A DNA stretch of 64,000 nt, taken from Rusavskia elegans (Eukaryota > Ascomycota > Lecanoromycetes > Teloschistales > Teloschistaceae). Shown here piece after piece: positions 33,804 to 46,738 of this stretch; position 1 is the stretch's first letter, and each line of letters begins with the position of its first letter. The notes below the pieces were generated by a model, which worked only from the letters and a program-made list of their open reading frames with translations, ran no database searches and was not told where the DNA came from. A program made the translations under genes and the position numbers. The stretch lies in the NCBI GenBank assembly GCA_011316305.1, contig SAUG01000063.1, forward strand, positions 487,021 through 551,020, in the 5' to 3' direction.

Positions 33804-36206
33804 TCAAATTGAATCTTCGGATGTGCCTTTGACCGCAGTGATGAAAGCTCGAATTTTGTCCAGGCTCTGCTTGCCATTTTCTTCAACACCACTGCTCACA
33901 TCGACGGCAGCGATCTTGTTTCGGAAGTCGGAGACTTGATCTAAGACTTCTTTGACATTTGCTGGAGTCAAACCACCAGCAAATACAACGCGCAGTCCTG
34001 CGTCGAGTTCCAAAGTCTTCCGAACACTGGTGACGTCCAGGGTTTGTCCTGTACCCCCTGCAGCAGAGTCTAGCAACGGGAGAGCATGATAGCCCCTTCG
34101 ACCGATGCCGGATTCCTCACAAGCAAAGCGGCGGATGACGGGCACAGGTAGGAGAGAGGCCCATTCAATTGGCTCAGAGCCATGAAGTTGAACTATATCG
34201 AGGCCTAACGTTCGTTGTTGTTCCATGATATAAGGAAGAGATTGATTCTGGAATACTCCGACCAGCAATGCTCGGTCTTGTTGACGCAAATTATTCGCGG
34301 TATGCTCAAAGTATTCAATAGCAGCGTCGGTTCTGCTAGTCACACCCGAGGTCTTTCTTGGGCGCGATTTAGGTGTTGTCTTGCAGACATGAGAGATCGC
34401 CAGCGCTGTATCATTCGACACGCATCGTTTACGTCCCTCAACCAGGATGATTCCAATGAAATCCGCACCAGCTTCAATGGCAACTTGTGCTGCTTCGGGT
34501 GATCGGGTACCGCAAATCTTCACCATGAGGTTTTCTTTCGCAAGAGAGACCCCATTCACTATTGAACCCCCAAGCAGATCTTGAACGAACGCAGCTGTGT
34601 CCGATGCTCGCATCAGCGCTTCTCCAACAAGGACAGCACCGACGCCGTTCTTGCTGTATGCAGCGACGTCCTTCGGCCCGGAGATACCGCTGAGAGCGCA
34701 TACTATGGTCTCTTTTGGAACTCTATGCATCAATCGACTTGTGGTATCCAGGTCGACTTCGAAATTGGTGAGGTTCCGATTGTTCACGCCTATGACTTGG
34801 GCACCGAGACTGATAGCAATATCCATTTCGTCAAGCGTATTCACTTCCACAAGTGGCTCCATTCCCAAGCTCTGGGAGTATGTATACAATTTTCGCAATG
34901 TGTCCTCGTCAAGCATCTTGACGATCAAGAGTACGGTATCGGCTCCGGCGAGGCGAGCTTCGAGAATCTGGTATTCGTCAAAAATGAATTCCTTTCTAAG
35001 GACCGCTGGACGATTCGGCATGCCCTCGAGACTCTGGCGGACCGCTCGAAGATCGTCAATACTACCTTTGAACCACTCTGGCTCGGTCAAAACGCTTATC
35101 ACACTGGCTCCAGCTAATGCATACTTTCGAGCTTGTTGAGGCGCGCATGTCTCCAGGGAGATCACACCCTTGGAAGGTGATGCTCGCTTGATTTCCGCCA
35201 TCAACGACAGGCTATAAGGGGACTTTCTGAGCCTGCCTACGAAAGCTATTTGAGGAGGGGAGATGCTCAAATCATATGCAGCTTGCAGATCGCAAGGCCT
35301 TTGGGACAAGACAAGCTTTTGTGCCTCGACACCACGCCGCCGATGGTCAAAGATCTGTTCCAGAATGGACTGTTTGGGCTGTTTAGCAGTACTAGCACCG
35401 TTGTTAGACCTGTGACCACGGTCTGTCGGTTCGAGACCTTTGACAAGGTTCCTTCCGTTGGAAGCATTGCGACGTGAGTTATTCTCGGCCCAAGTGCCAC
35501 CTTCCATTTTTAAAAAGTTCCTCAGCATAACCTTTCCCTCTTGAGTAAGTATACTTTCGGGATGGAATTGCACGCCTTCGACAACGAATTCCTTATGTCT
35601 TACCCCCATGATGATACTTTTACCGCCATCAAGCACACCTGGAATCCAGGAGGTTACCTCAAGTGAGTCAGGAAGGCTCAAATGGGTTCCGGCAAGTGAG
35701 TGATATCGGGTGACAGGAATATCCTGCGGAAGACACTCGTAGATCCCCTTGGAATCATGACGAAGTGGGGAAGTTTTGCCATGCAAGATCTCGCCAGTGA
35801 CCTCAACTTTGCCGCCAAATACAGAGAATATGCATTGTCTGATAGCTCAGTCAGCATTGTCCGGTTGTCGGAGACGGCTCACTCACTCCCCCATACACAC
35901 TCCAAAAATTGGGATCTTTCCAGCGAAGTGACGGATCACTTCACAACTGATGCCCGCATCGGTATGAGGATGGCCTGGTCCTGGACTGATCACAAGCTGA
36001 GTCGGTCCAACATCGACTAGTTCTGCCAGAGATATCTCATCGTTGCGAAAGACTTTGACAGTGGCTCCCTCTAAGACAAGATACTGATAGATGTTCCAGG
36101 TAAAAGAGTCGTAGTTGTCGATGAGCACCAGATTCGAAGCCGTCGATAGTTGTGTGCTTGGTTTGGGATTATTAGGCGAGTGGTCAATCAAGCCGAGTCC
36201 AGGCAT
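33804..36206 (-). CDS. trpC: Trifunctional tryptophan biosynthesis protein TrpC
   Basis: One protein carries three activities: glutamine amidotransferase of anthranilate synthase, indole-3-glycerol-phosphate synthase (IGPS) and phosphoribosylanthranilate isomerase (PRAI). The model is complement(33804..35838, 35887..36206), 784 aa. The amidotransferase domain spans about 25-220: [20 protein letters not shown], catalytic Cys in GVCMG at about 104, and HPES at about 199-202. IGPS spans about 265-535, with [10 protein letters not shown] near 323 and [17 protein letters not shown] spans about 545-784, with [20 protein letters not shown] and [10 protein letters not shown]. The 48-nt intron falls just after the catalytic cysteine. 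The start is the ATG at 36206. It works with an anthranilate synthase large subunit encoded elsewhere. Confidence 0.97.
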
Positions 36207-36662
36207 CTTCTTAGCCCTCAACAGGGATTTCGATTTTCGACGTATTTACGCCGTCGCGAACTTCAGATACTAGCAGTAATCTACAATGCGAACGAAGCTT
36301 GCGAGAATCGCTTATGTGTCGTGCTTGTTTGTAATGTATTTCCAAAATTCTAAGGCATGTATTGAGTATGTTATTTCCTAAGAGACTCTGCGACTACCAC
36401 CTGGGCCGAAGGATCATTCAACTGGAACTCCGACTTCGGAGGCAAAGAGCCGAACGATGGTGATTCCTTCGGTGATTTTGGATTTGGGCGTTGAACTAGC
36501 AAAGGTACGAGCCGCCCAGCCGCCGAGCCGCCGCTAAATTTAGCAAATTCTCTATATCCGCTTTCGGTACTAGTGACTGTGGTGTTAACGATCGCGTCTT
36601 CTCAGTTTTTGCTCAAAACTACCTTTTTTGGATTGTATTCTTTCTAGTACAGGGTTGCCTTG
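36207..36662. promoter_or_regulatory. Divergent promoter of trpC and NUP188
   Basis: This 456-bp region lies between two oppositely oriented start codons. I looked for a general amino-acid control site (TGACTC) in it and found no clear copy. Confidence 0.5.
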
Positions 36663-39600
36663 ATGGCACCCGTACGGGAATCCACTTACTTCCCGCCTCT
36701 TGACAAGTGCTTGGACGGGCGTCATCAGCTATTGTATGTTCACTCCGGGCTAATAAGGACCAACAACTACTAATCCCTTCTTAGTTCATGGAGAACAACC
36801 TACTTCGGGCTCCAGGAGCTCGAAGGTGCTGACACCGAAAAATCTTTGGAACGCCATCTTACCGACTCGCACACCCTTGAGCTTCTGAGATCTTCTCTCC
36901 TCCTGCCACCTCTACCAACAGCGCAAACGAAGTCGACCTTTGAGACTAAGACATCTGCTATCAATGTAGTCCCTTCCGCTCAGGGACGATTTGATATAAA
37001 ACAAATTCAGGATGATACGCTTTGGCTGAGTGCCAAGGCAACAATTGACGAGGTCACCGCTCTTCGGATCGTGATACTTGAATGGCAATCGAGACCGGCT
37101 TTCCTGTTGCAAAAAAGTGATAGACAGTCTTTTGGGGGGTCTTTCAATGGAAGCAGCTTTCAGCCAACACTGTCCGCTGTGCGCCCGACGGCAGAGTTCG
37201 GACGATTGTCTGATGACGCCGTACCCGCAGGATCAATCAATAGCGAGGAGACAAGACGTAAACGACTTTTCAGCATCTACTTGGAGGAACGTCTCTACAA
37301 GATCAACACTTGTGGCTATCTTCTCCGTAATGCTCATAAAAGACACGAAAATGGAGAAAACAGTATAGGCCAGCGTTCCAGCGCGATCCCACATTGGGCG
37401 GGGGAGATTGGCTATGACCTTCTGGACAATTGGGATGTCCCCGGTATCGGCATCAACGTTCTGAGATCTCGTATTAGAGATCTCGAAGAAGGCTGCCGGT
37501 GGTTCAGTAGCGATGAAATGCAAGAATCAATTATGGTAGAATGGTGTCGAAGTCAAATCTTGGAAATGGTGGCTATTCTGGACGTTACGCTGAACGCTCT
37601 AGCAATCCAAGACCAGCTTCCCCCGTATGACTTCGTACGCTCGTGGTTCAAGTTGATGAATGATTACGGATTCTTCGAAGAATTTCAGCCAGTGAGTCGG
37701 GGGTCTTGATTTCTTCATTCGAATACTGACTGGAAGCAGCCTCTTCGAGACCTTTATAATACCCATGAACTAGATCTGCAGTCGCTCTGCTCCCTTGTTT
37801 CCCTTGCTGTACTAAAGGTACCGGTTGCTCTGGAGGCGTTCACGCCCAAAGGAAGGGAAACCGACGATGCAGGGTACTTGCAGAACGTGGATACCTGCGG
37901 TGAAATCACAGAAATCATGATCAATGCTGCATCAGAGCGCTTGCAGGTTGCCAGTCCAGCCGTTCTCGCCTGGAGTCTCATCCTACAAAGACTACGGGAG
38001 CGATCAATTGCTGCCCGGGATGAAAGGGAGGATCGCCTATCCATGCATGGACCGCCAGAAATTGTAGGTTCTCCAGAAGCTGAGACCGTCGAGCAGCCGC
38101 TGTTCAAGAACAGCCGTTCTTTACTTCGCCGAGGGTCGTCGACTGGGAGCGATACCCCACAACAGCAGTCCTTCCTGGAACAATTGGTGGATACGGTAAT
38201 GTCTGTTTCCGTCGACGGAGATCCTGTGGCGTATTTGGCACGAGCCGCTGTTGACGGTAGCCACGTACTGAATATTATCGCAACTTTATCGACTAGCTGT
38301 TACGCTCCCTCTGACTCGGATCAGGGAGTTCAATCGAATCTGAGAATCCGTCGAATCCTCATGGATCTAGTCGGTGCTGTGCTCGGCCTGATTGATTATC
38401 AGCCGGATCTTGTCGCAACTACCCTCGCTGTCCTGAGTGGAAATGAGGACTACTGGGGGCTGCTTCACCACTCGATAGAGTCTCGCGAAATCAAGCCCGC
38501 TGCTATGTTTATGGAGGATGACATTTTCATGACCAAGATCTTCGCCGTGGCTCTTTCTCGCTTCCCATTCGAAGTATTGCCCTTTCTAAGACTATGTCGA
38601 GCACTTGCCGGCTCACCTGCAGGCCAAGATGGTGATGGACTGCCTGCGATATGGTCCAAGCTTGCGACCACGGATTGTTTGACGTGTGTCCTTCCCGCGT
38701 CGTTCACCGACTACCAGCTCTTGCCAGACGATGAAGAATCAAGCATCATCTCACTTACGGCGGACCTCGATATGTTCGATCATGAGCATACTACACGATC
38801 GATGTCGTACAAACGTCTGAAACAGTCTGGCGGCTCCGCTTCAGCCCATCTCCTCAATCTACGACAAATACCTCAAGGCACAACAGGAAGGGTCTTGTCT
38901 GAAACGAAACCCCTTGTAGTGCTTTGGCGTCATGACTACTGTCCGCTGGCTTACTTGGGCATGCTTCTGCATTCGGCCTCATCAATTGAGCCGAGTTTTG
39001 GAAACAGTCCACGAAGCCATATCTTAACGCCGGAAGCCATTGCTGGAATCATCGATCTGCTGTCGATCATCCTCCTTACATCCATCAGGGGTGCGTCGGC
39101 GTCCGAGGCATCATTGTCAGCATTCGCTGCAACGCAGAAAATACTGGATACAGCCAGTGAAGGCCTTGATCTTGGTCAGGACATCGTATCAGTGATTTTC
39201 GACATCTTTGAAAAAGAACTCGGTCGGCAGCCTAAAACTACCGAGGAGGCTCCTCTGATCATACTGTTACGCTGCACCCAATTTGCGGAGGCGCTTCTGC
39301 ACGTCATGCCGGATCGTGTCTGGCCATTTTTGGGGCGTAGTAGTTTACTTGGAGTTAATGATAGTGACAGTCAACTCGGCACCGTTTTAGCTTCAACGGA
39401 GATGGTCTTGGGGAAGTATGATCTGCTGCTGGGTTGTGTACACCTCTTCGAGTCGCTCGCAGATGATGCCATCAGTCATGCGGTCATTCGCAAAAGTCCG
39501 ACAAAAAGTGTTGCAAGGTTTGCTGCATCGCGTTCCCAGAGCACTGACGTGTCTCAAGTCGTGATGAAGAAGGTCCTGCTCAGTTTCCAGCGGATCCTGC

Positions 39601-42371
39601 TCGATGTGTACCAGAGTATTCCAACCTGGAACTTCGCGGTGATCGAACAGAGATATGAGATCAATACCCGATTATCAATCTCCTTCAACAGACTGCTGAC
39701 GTGTTGTTTTGGAATCGAAGGCCAATCTGACACCAGTCAGAAGCTTACTGCATCCCTGATGCCTGCGGTCGAGCAGATCGTCAGAATCTTCGTTTCTTCT
39801 GCGGGCGCAGAAAACACTCTGACCTACATGATTAAAATCATACAGGAGGGTGTAACGGAAGCGCTTAGTTCAGAACCTCGAAGCACGCTGTATGGTATAC
39901 AGCAAACCGTCGAAGCCCTGAGACTTACGACTACATTACTGAGGTTGAACACCATAGTCTGTTTAGATTGTTCCCCATTGGAGGAAAAGATATTGAGACA
40001 CGTTTCCCTGCTCGCTCGATGCTACACTAGTCATCCCATCTTTCGACACCCAGTCATTGAGCTGCTCACCGTACTTGTACTCAATGCAGATGTCGCTGAC
40101 GGCCAACCGGCTTCACTCCTGGGTCATATGGGGGAAGACGCGGCAAGTCAATTCTTGCAAGTGCTGGCAACGATTGATGAGCCGTTGTGTCATCGAGATG
40201 TATCAGTATCCATCTGGAAGCTGTTATCCGCAGTAGTCAGCAAAAGGCAACAGTGGTTTGCAATATTTGTTCTGACAGGCGAGGCGCCACGGAAGCTCAT
40301 CAAAAGGAAGATCACCGAATTAGACAACCGCGATCGCTCAGACTCGATATTTGGGGTAGCCTTGGACCGACTTTCAAATATTGGACGATCGAATGCTCAA
40401 AGAGCACTGGCAATCCTCGAATTTGTAGCATTAGCTGCAGATTCGTGGCCCTGGACTCTGGCGATCGCTGAACAACACCCCCGTTTCATCACCTCAATCA
40501 CGGAATACATCAGTCAGGTGGAAACCGTAACAAACACAACGCAGAACCGATTGGGTCAAGCTGGAATGGAATATTACAAATTACAGATGACCTCCTATAT
40601 CACAGAAATACTGGCTATGTATACTCATCACACACGTCAGGCCAGCAATACATCGTACGCGAAGGAGCTGCTCCCAAACCTCACCTATGTCACTACAGCT
40701 GCTGTGATTCCTCCGGAATATAATGCCTCCTTGCATAGCAATCTACGACAAAATTTCGAAGTTAGGTTTGAGAATTGTAAATTGACAGCATTCAAGCGCA
40801 CAACCCTCAAGCTGCCGTCACTGGGTGAGTCGTTCTACTATGATCTTGATATTGCCAATCAATTCCTCCATTTGAATTCGAGCTGGACCGGTCGAGATCA
40901 GGGAGGCTTCGCAGCCGAGCTGGCTCGAGCGAATGCCAACTTCTCAGTCGTTGAAGCTCGCATCAGTCTCTTTCACAGCTGGAAACTATTGGCAGTGGAA
41001 TTAAGCAAGTCGCTGGGGACCGACTCGGATTACCAGAAGACCATGGCCGAGGTCACCATGGACTGCCTCAGAGCGAATACTAAGACTACATTGCCTCAAG
41101 TAATCTTCGAGAGGTTGGCACAATCCCGCGCGGATCTAGCTTTCACTTTGCTGCAAAGTTTGATAGAGGAGCAGAGTACTCGGGCTGAGGTCAAAAGTGT
41201 GCTTTTCACAGCATGGGATGCGTTACGCGCTCACGGGACTGATCTAGCCATCGCACTAGACGGTGATCAAGCTCCCTATTGCAGGACTCTCCTCAAGATC
41301 CTCTGCTTGTCACTCCAAGCCCACACGTCGTCGCGGACTGTCCCGAGCTCAGTAGAGCGTGGGGTAACACAGCCTGAATATATACAGAAGCGACCCACGG
41401 ATGCTAACTTAAGCCTGACCACAGTGCTTGAGATTCTCAAACTTGTTGTTGCGAATGGCTTCCGCTCCCTTACTACTCTTCTTCACGACTCTCCTGGCCG
41501 TATTTTTCCCGATGACTTCGCCCTCCTCGCCGCTATACTCAGGAATAGCCTTCGCATTTCTGGCTTAGAACGCCATACTACCGCCCTCCTCTCCACCTTC
41601 GCCGATGCGCAAACCTCTCGCTACGCCTCTACTCTTCTCAGCTGGTCCGACCAACTAGCCACGAATCGCGATCCCATCTACGGCGAGATGAGCGTTAACT
41701 TTCTTCTCGAAATGAGCAGCATGCCCGCCCTCGCCGAAGCCTTGGCTGTAGAGGGTATTCTGAATCACATGTCCGACACCAACCTCATCAAGCATTTACG
41801 AATCAGTAGGGGCATGGGTCCCTTTGATCAACCTGTCCGCTTGTACAATATCTGGGTCCGCGGAATCTTGCCACTTCTACTGAACCTACTACATGCCGTG
41901 GGCGCTTCCGTGGCTGCAGAAATCTCCGCCGCGTTGAACCAATTCCCAGGTCAGCTTGAGAGGGCGTCGGCGACGTTTGCCTACTACGGTAAAGTTCCCG
42001 CTACAAATGAAACCGACCCTAGCTCGGCGGGATATATCAGCTTGAGCATGATATCTGAAGCGCAGACATTGGCTGTCATCAGCAGAATGCTGGATACGTA
42101 CCGGGACGCTGGGCCCAGCGCGGGTGTTGTGAGTTCGGAAATTATGGAGATAATGTGGGATAAGTCTAGGGTCAAAGAAGATGTGCAAACATGGTTGCAG
42201 ACGAGGAGTGTTCTGAGGGAACGCATCGTGCCGATGGGGGAGAGGGAGCAAGCGTGGGCAAAGATGCGCCCCGGAGAAAATGGCTCTTCCCGGTCGGTCA
42301 ACAAGCTTGAAGAGAAGGTCGTGGAGGACCTCGAGCAGCTAATGACATTGCTTGGTGGGAAGGATGAGTGA
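36663..42371 (+). CDS. nup188: Nucleoporin NUP188 (inner-ring scaffold)
   Basis: NUP188 is a large alpha-solenoid of the nuclear pore inner ring and partner of NIC96. The model is join(36663..36733, 36785..37691, 37740..42371), 1869 aa, typical for fungal NUP188. The introns (51 and 48 nt) are GT-AG and in frame. The N-terminal part carries the family segment LSAKATIDEVTALRIVILEW and FFEEFQP joined across intron 2 to PLRDLYNTHELDLQSL. This is the region annotated in databases as the Pom34-binding nucleoporin domain. The rest is a long series of amphipathic helices with no catalytic motif. The C-terminus is charged. The alternative, NUP192, is less likely given the N-terminal match and length. 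Confidence 0.88.
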
Positions 42372-42733
42372 AGAGTGGGTGAAGAAGGCACAACACAAGC
42401 CACGGCGCAACCTTTGCTTCATTCCCGCGAACGAATGACCTGCGCTTCGCGCTAGGAGCAGCCTTCATGCAGATACTCCGTACACCAACGAATCCTAATA
42501 GTTTCTCCAGCGGAGCTCGGGGTTCGCGTTGCATTTGCCTCTACGGGTAATCACTCTGCACGTCGCCTTTACCGGCGGCGTACATGCGAGGCTGCAAGTT
42601 CATACGCGTTGATCCATATCAAGATTCAAAATCGTCGATGAAAAGGTCCTGAGCGACACAAGCTGCTGGCTAGCTTCAAATATTGGAGCATTCCACTCCC
42701 GTATTGGAGACCTGCTCGTGACGGCGACTCATC
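42372..42733. other. Spacer between NUP188 and the WSC-protein gene
   Basis: This 362-bp stretch lies between two plus-strand genes. No feature was recognised beyond an expected 3' end and promoter. Confidence 0.4.
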
Positions 42734-43797
42734 ATGTTCTCCCATCTCGCTTTCCTCTTGTTTTCAAGTTGTGTAGTTGCCCAGTCTGATGTATTCAACG
42801 CAACAGACTGCGGTCGGGCGTTTCAATCCTTGATAGATATAGAGCTCTTTGCTAGAGGTGATGTCCAGTATGATTTTGCCGAACCAGGGTTACGGACCCC
42901 CCAGACCGCCAGGCATTTTCGACAAACTACTCCAAGAGAATACGGGAAAGGTAGCTGAGGGGTCCTGTCTGGATTTGGCGCTTCAGAAGAGCTTACATAT
43001 ACAGGCAGCTGTGTTTTAGGAATCATCCCGATGACCCATCCCAGCTTGTCTGAGGTAAGGCGAATAGCCTTAGTTTCATTCTGTCCTAGACTCATATGGA
43101 TGCAGTATCCGCCAGTGACGACTGCCAGATTAAAGGCCCCCTATGTTGGCAACGACCGAGATCCAACCTATGCGGATATCGTCAACACCGCAGGAGAGCT
43201 TTTTGAAAGCGGTATAGATAGTCAACGATACACTTGGACGTCGATTGGTATGTAGTTGATCTCTGCTACTGTCGCTTCAAAAAGTTGTCTGTTTATTAAC
43301 TCAGTCGTACTAGGCCTTCGTAACGCCTCTGTAGGGATCTTCTACTATTCTTCCCAAAGCTCTTTACACGAAAGCCTCGATGCCTTGCAACCCGATAGCA
43401 GAATCGCCGACAGCGTCCCTCAAGGCTACGAGTACCTTGGCTGCCACAATGACTACCCCAGCAACAGACAATTGACCAACCTTAGCTGGACAGGTCAAAA
43501 CCTGAGCATTGAAAGATGCGCTCAATACTGTCAAACTTACGACGTTTTCGGAGTCGAATCCGGCCGAGAGTAAATCTCTCCAAATCAAGACTTCTGTTCT
43601 GTGATAGCCGTGCTAATGGTGGGTTGTACAGATGCTATTGCGGCAATGATCTCGGAGGGGAGCCTTCCCCAATGCTTCATGCTCCTGATCCGGCCATTGG
43701 TGGTGATGAGGCATGTAACGTAACGTGCAATGGGGACGAGTCGCAAAATTGTGGAGGTGTAGGAGTTTTGAGTGTATACGGGCCACGGGACAATTGA
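42734..43797 (+). CDS. Secreted WSC-domain protein
   Basis: The model is join(42734..42950, 43005..43054, 43106..43247, 43305..43569, 43632..43797), 279 aa. All four introns are GT-AG and in frame. A signal peptide (MFSHLAFLLFSSCVVAQS) is followed by an N-terminal domain of unknown type with cysteines and N-glycosylation sites. The C-terminal WSC domain runs from about 190. It shows the usual pattern: YEYLGCHNDYP, CAQYCQTYDVFGVESGRECY, CGNDLGG, CNVTCNGDESQNCGG and VLSVY. WSC domains bind carbohydrate and occur in cell-wall sensors and secreted enzymes. There is no membrane anchor, so this protein is probably extracellular. No catalytic domain is seen. Confidence 0.85.
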
Positions 43798-44042
43798 AGT
43801 ACGCTATTAGAGATTGATCTACCAGCTTTGTGAGACGAGCAACCTGTCTCCGCCACTGGCTGTCTTCGGTTCAAAAAGAAAGCAAAATCAAGTAGATAGA
43901 GGCGGACAGTAGTGCGCTCTCAGAGTATCTTACAAGCTGCCTTACTGCGTCTAATGTCATATGCTTGAAAGATTTCCTTCTGTATCCCGAGCAACTTATT
44001 GAGAAAGTCAAGTAGCATTGTACTGGAAGGTTGAGCCCCTCT

Positions 44043-44143
44043 CGTCATGTCAAAAATCAATCGCAATAAGGGGCGTATAATGAGCGGTACTTCGACGAGG
44101 GAAATCGTCCTAACGATTCCTCATATTGCGATACAGCTGCTAC
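44043..44143 (-). repeat. Degenerate dispersed repeat, copy B (inverted)
   Basis: Read on the minus strand, this matches 14938-15039 block by block, with the shared core GAGGAATCGTTAGGACGAT. The two copies are about 29 kb apart and in opposite orientation. Differences are mostly single-base changes, several of them C/T, plus small indels. The copy is non-coding; the element family is unknown. Confidence 0.7.
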
Positions 44144-44687
44144 GTTGCTGCCCCTTTCCTCTATGGCTGAAACAATGATATATCGACACCACCAACATCA
44201 TTCCGGCATGGACCCTGAACTAAATGACTCGGACCCTCGGGAGCTGTCGTGTGGGGAAGATCTCATGATCGCCAACCTAATCTGCTTTTCGCTCGCACGA
44301 GACAACAGCAAACTGGTACAGTGATCGTCGCTTTGGTTAGACAACTGCATTTCGACATTTTGACACCTTCGCACAATTCTTCTCTGCGTGTCTTTTGGAT
44401 CTGGACCCTACTGTTGCGGATGGGTATGAAGACTAAAGCTTCTGCCGAGGTTGCTTCTATACGCGACATAGGCGGCATTGGAAGTAGGTGAACCTTGGTT
44501 CTTGACCTTGCTTTGGCTTTGAGGCAGAGCAGAAAAGAGAATAGGCGAAGCTTGTATTGAGCGTGCATGTCCTGCGTTGGAATACAGCGAGCTCACGTCT
44601 CTAAGCCATACAAGACCGCGCGCTTGAAAGGGCTGGAAAGAAAGATATCTCACTGCAACACTCGATTCGGAACTTCTTAAGAGCTGA

Positions 44688-45233
44688 AATAGCGGGCGTT
44701 CCTGGATAAATTCCATCCCACCTAGCTTTCCTCAACAGAAAAAGAGAGAAGGGAGACGCAACCACTCAAGTACTCTGGATGATAGCCCTCAACACAATGC
44801 CTCCCTGCCACTCTCGGAACCAATCTTCCGCAACATCGAGCTCGGCACCCTTGCCATCGCCATCGGCGAACCAACCCTCACAGTATTTTCTCCAACAAGT
44901 CCAGAGTCGAAACCCCCCGCCACCAACGTCACAACCACAGCCGTCATCATCGCAGCAGGGACCTGGACATGTGCAAGGAGTACAGGACTCCTCGATTGCA
45001 AAACAGGATTTCTGCCTGATAGCCGAGGCGGCGAAGAGAGCGCAAATGGCAGTCTTGATGAGGGATCTTGGGGAAGTGACCTTGTGAAGGGTGTTCGGGT
45101 GGGACAAGATGTCAAGAGGCGATCGCACGGGCAGTATGTGCGAGACATATCCACATCCAACGAAAGAAGAATGTTGGAAGTAGTAGGAAGGGTATGTCAG
45201 TTGCTGGGAAATTGTGCGGACCAGAACATATGA
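44688..45233 (+). pseudogene. Coding-like open segment without a start codon
   Basis: One plus-strand frame stays open for 182 codons here but has no methionine before the last few codons of its likely exon (which could end at a GTATGT donor at 45192), so it cannot be a complete gene. Codons in its first half strongly prefer C at the third position (runs such as ATC TTC CGC AAC ATC GAG CTC GGC), unlike the other two plus frames or the antisense. It encodes FRNIELGTLAIAIGEPTLTV and an N-glycosylation-rich stretch. An exon from 45278 could follow in frame. Nearby plus-strand segments at about 44205-44320, 45778-45969 and 46020-46110 also look coding. I could not find a consistent full model, so this is either a fast-evolving multi-exon gene or a decayed one. 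Confidence 0.3.
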
Positions 45234-46738
45234 AAACGGCGGTTCTGGCCCCTGGCGTGGGCTTACTTTCTGCGCAGGCATGGTGGCAAGCAGTGAATAT
45301 TTCTTGTTACTTCCTGCTATCAGTCCATCCAAACTTTCGGAAGCCTCTTGAGCAATGCATGGCGGTTCTAGGGTGAGGCTACAATGTTGGCATATACATG
45401 GTATGGTTGGATAGGACCGCTTAGATTACCTGGTGGTCTTTCTTCATACTGTTTCGGAGGTTGTTTGTTTCAAGCGAACTATCTGCTTAACTGCTTGCTG
45501 TTACATCGCCCTCGGTTGTTATCTTTTGGAAGTCGTTCTGCAGTTTCTGCAGATCAGCGATCGCGCTGCTGGAAAGCCAAGGAAATCTTCTTTTTCCCTG
45601 CCAAAGCAGTACTCCCATCCCAAGCCAGATCTCATATGATTGGCTCCCACCCAGATCTCGGGCATCGGTCTTGATAGCGTTCTCTCTCCAAGGTCGAGTG
45701 AGCCGAAGGTGCAGTAGGAGATCAGAGGATGCTTCACCATAACAGCACCAAGACCGAGGTCATCGAGTACTCTGCAGTTGCAATTGACATTCGAAAACAC
45801 CTCCTTCGGCGTTCTGAGAGATGGTGTCGTAAGCAGCAGAGCCTCCGATCTCTTCCTCCCGGATTTGATCGTCCAACCTGCGTCATATCGCACAAGCGGA
45901 CAGGCACTAGAGTTTCTTGGACCGTCAATTCAGTACTCAGCCGCAACCCTTGCAGTGAGCGAGCCGTAGTGGGGGTCCGGACTACCGGCAGAAGCATGTA
46001 CTCGGTACCCCTTTCTCATCTGTAGCAAGCGGCGGTGGTCATCTGTCCCTCCGACTGGCTGTCGTCGAGCTTTTCAGCCTCGTGGATGGTGCAGTCAGGC
46101 GATCAATTCAGTAGCGATCAGAATCATTGCCTCGACTTGGCCGCGCCCCTCTCACGGTCTCACCTTGGAGCCGCACTAGTGTACTGTATGGAGCATCGCG
46201 TCCACACCTCATCAAATGAGCACTGACCTCGACACAGTAAGCTCTGTACATTCCATTGAGCTTTTTCTCGGATCCGCTTTTTCGAACAACGATGATCAAG
46301 TCAGTAGGCTTTAGTCGAGGTAAGCTTAGATGTGCTCACCTATTCCGAAGCTTCCAAGAATGGCATCACCGGCACGGGAGAGCAGTGGACAACCCCCAAG
46401 GATGCTTCGGGTCATCGAATCCTGCAGCGCCAAATACCATGCCGTAAAATGAATCAACCGGATCCACCTTATTGTCCAGCCTTGGTTGATCAAGAGCCTC
46501 ACGGTGAAGTATGTCGACAGTCACGACAGGTTAACTTTAGCCCCTTTCCGCACATCTTCATTCACTGCACTCTGATAACAGTCACTCAATTCTTGTCCAT
46601 GTCTGATCTATGCCTCTTCCACTCCCCCCTGCACAATCCCTCACATCCTCCTCAATACATGCCTTTCACCGCCTGTTTCGTCCACAGCGGTCATCTGTCC
46701 GCCTTCTGTTTGGACAGTGACTTTGTCGAGCGAACCCT

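Larger units (their letters stand above)
43798..46738. other. Disturbed 2.9 kb region between the WSC and F-box genes
   Basis: This is the least well explained gene-sized gap. It holds a relic of the dispersed repeat (44043-44143) and several coding-like stretches on the plus strand that I could not join into one gene (see 44688-45233). Open frames occur on both strands without recognisable domains. It may contain a decayed gene, a rapidly evolving one, or transposon remains. Confidence 0.4.

Noticed and set aside
44766..45332. 188-codon minus-strand cysteine-containing frame
   Set aside because: It is antisense to the plus-strand frame with much stronger third-position C preference; its own codon use is unremarkable.
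45519..45893. 124-codon minus-strand frame that reads somewhat like protein
   Set aside because: Third-position G+C is near 50%, plus-strand frames overlap it, and no flanking exons or domain could be found.
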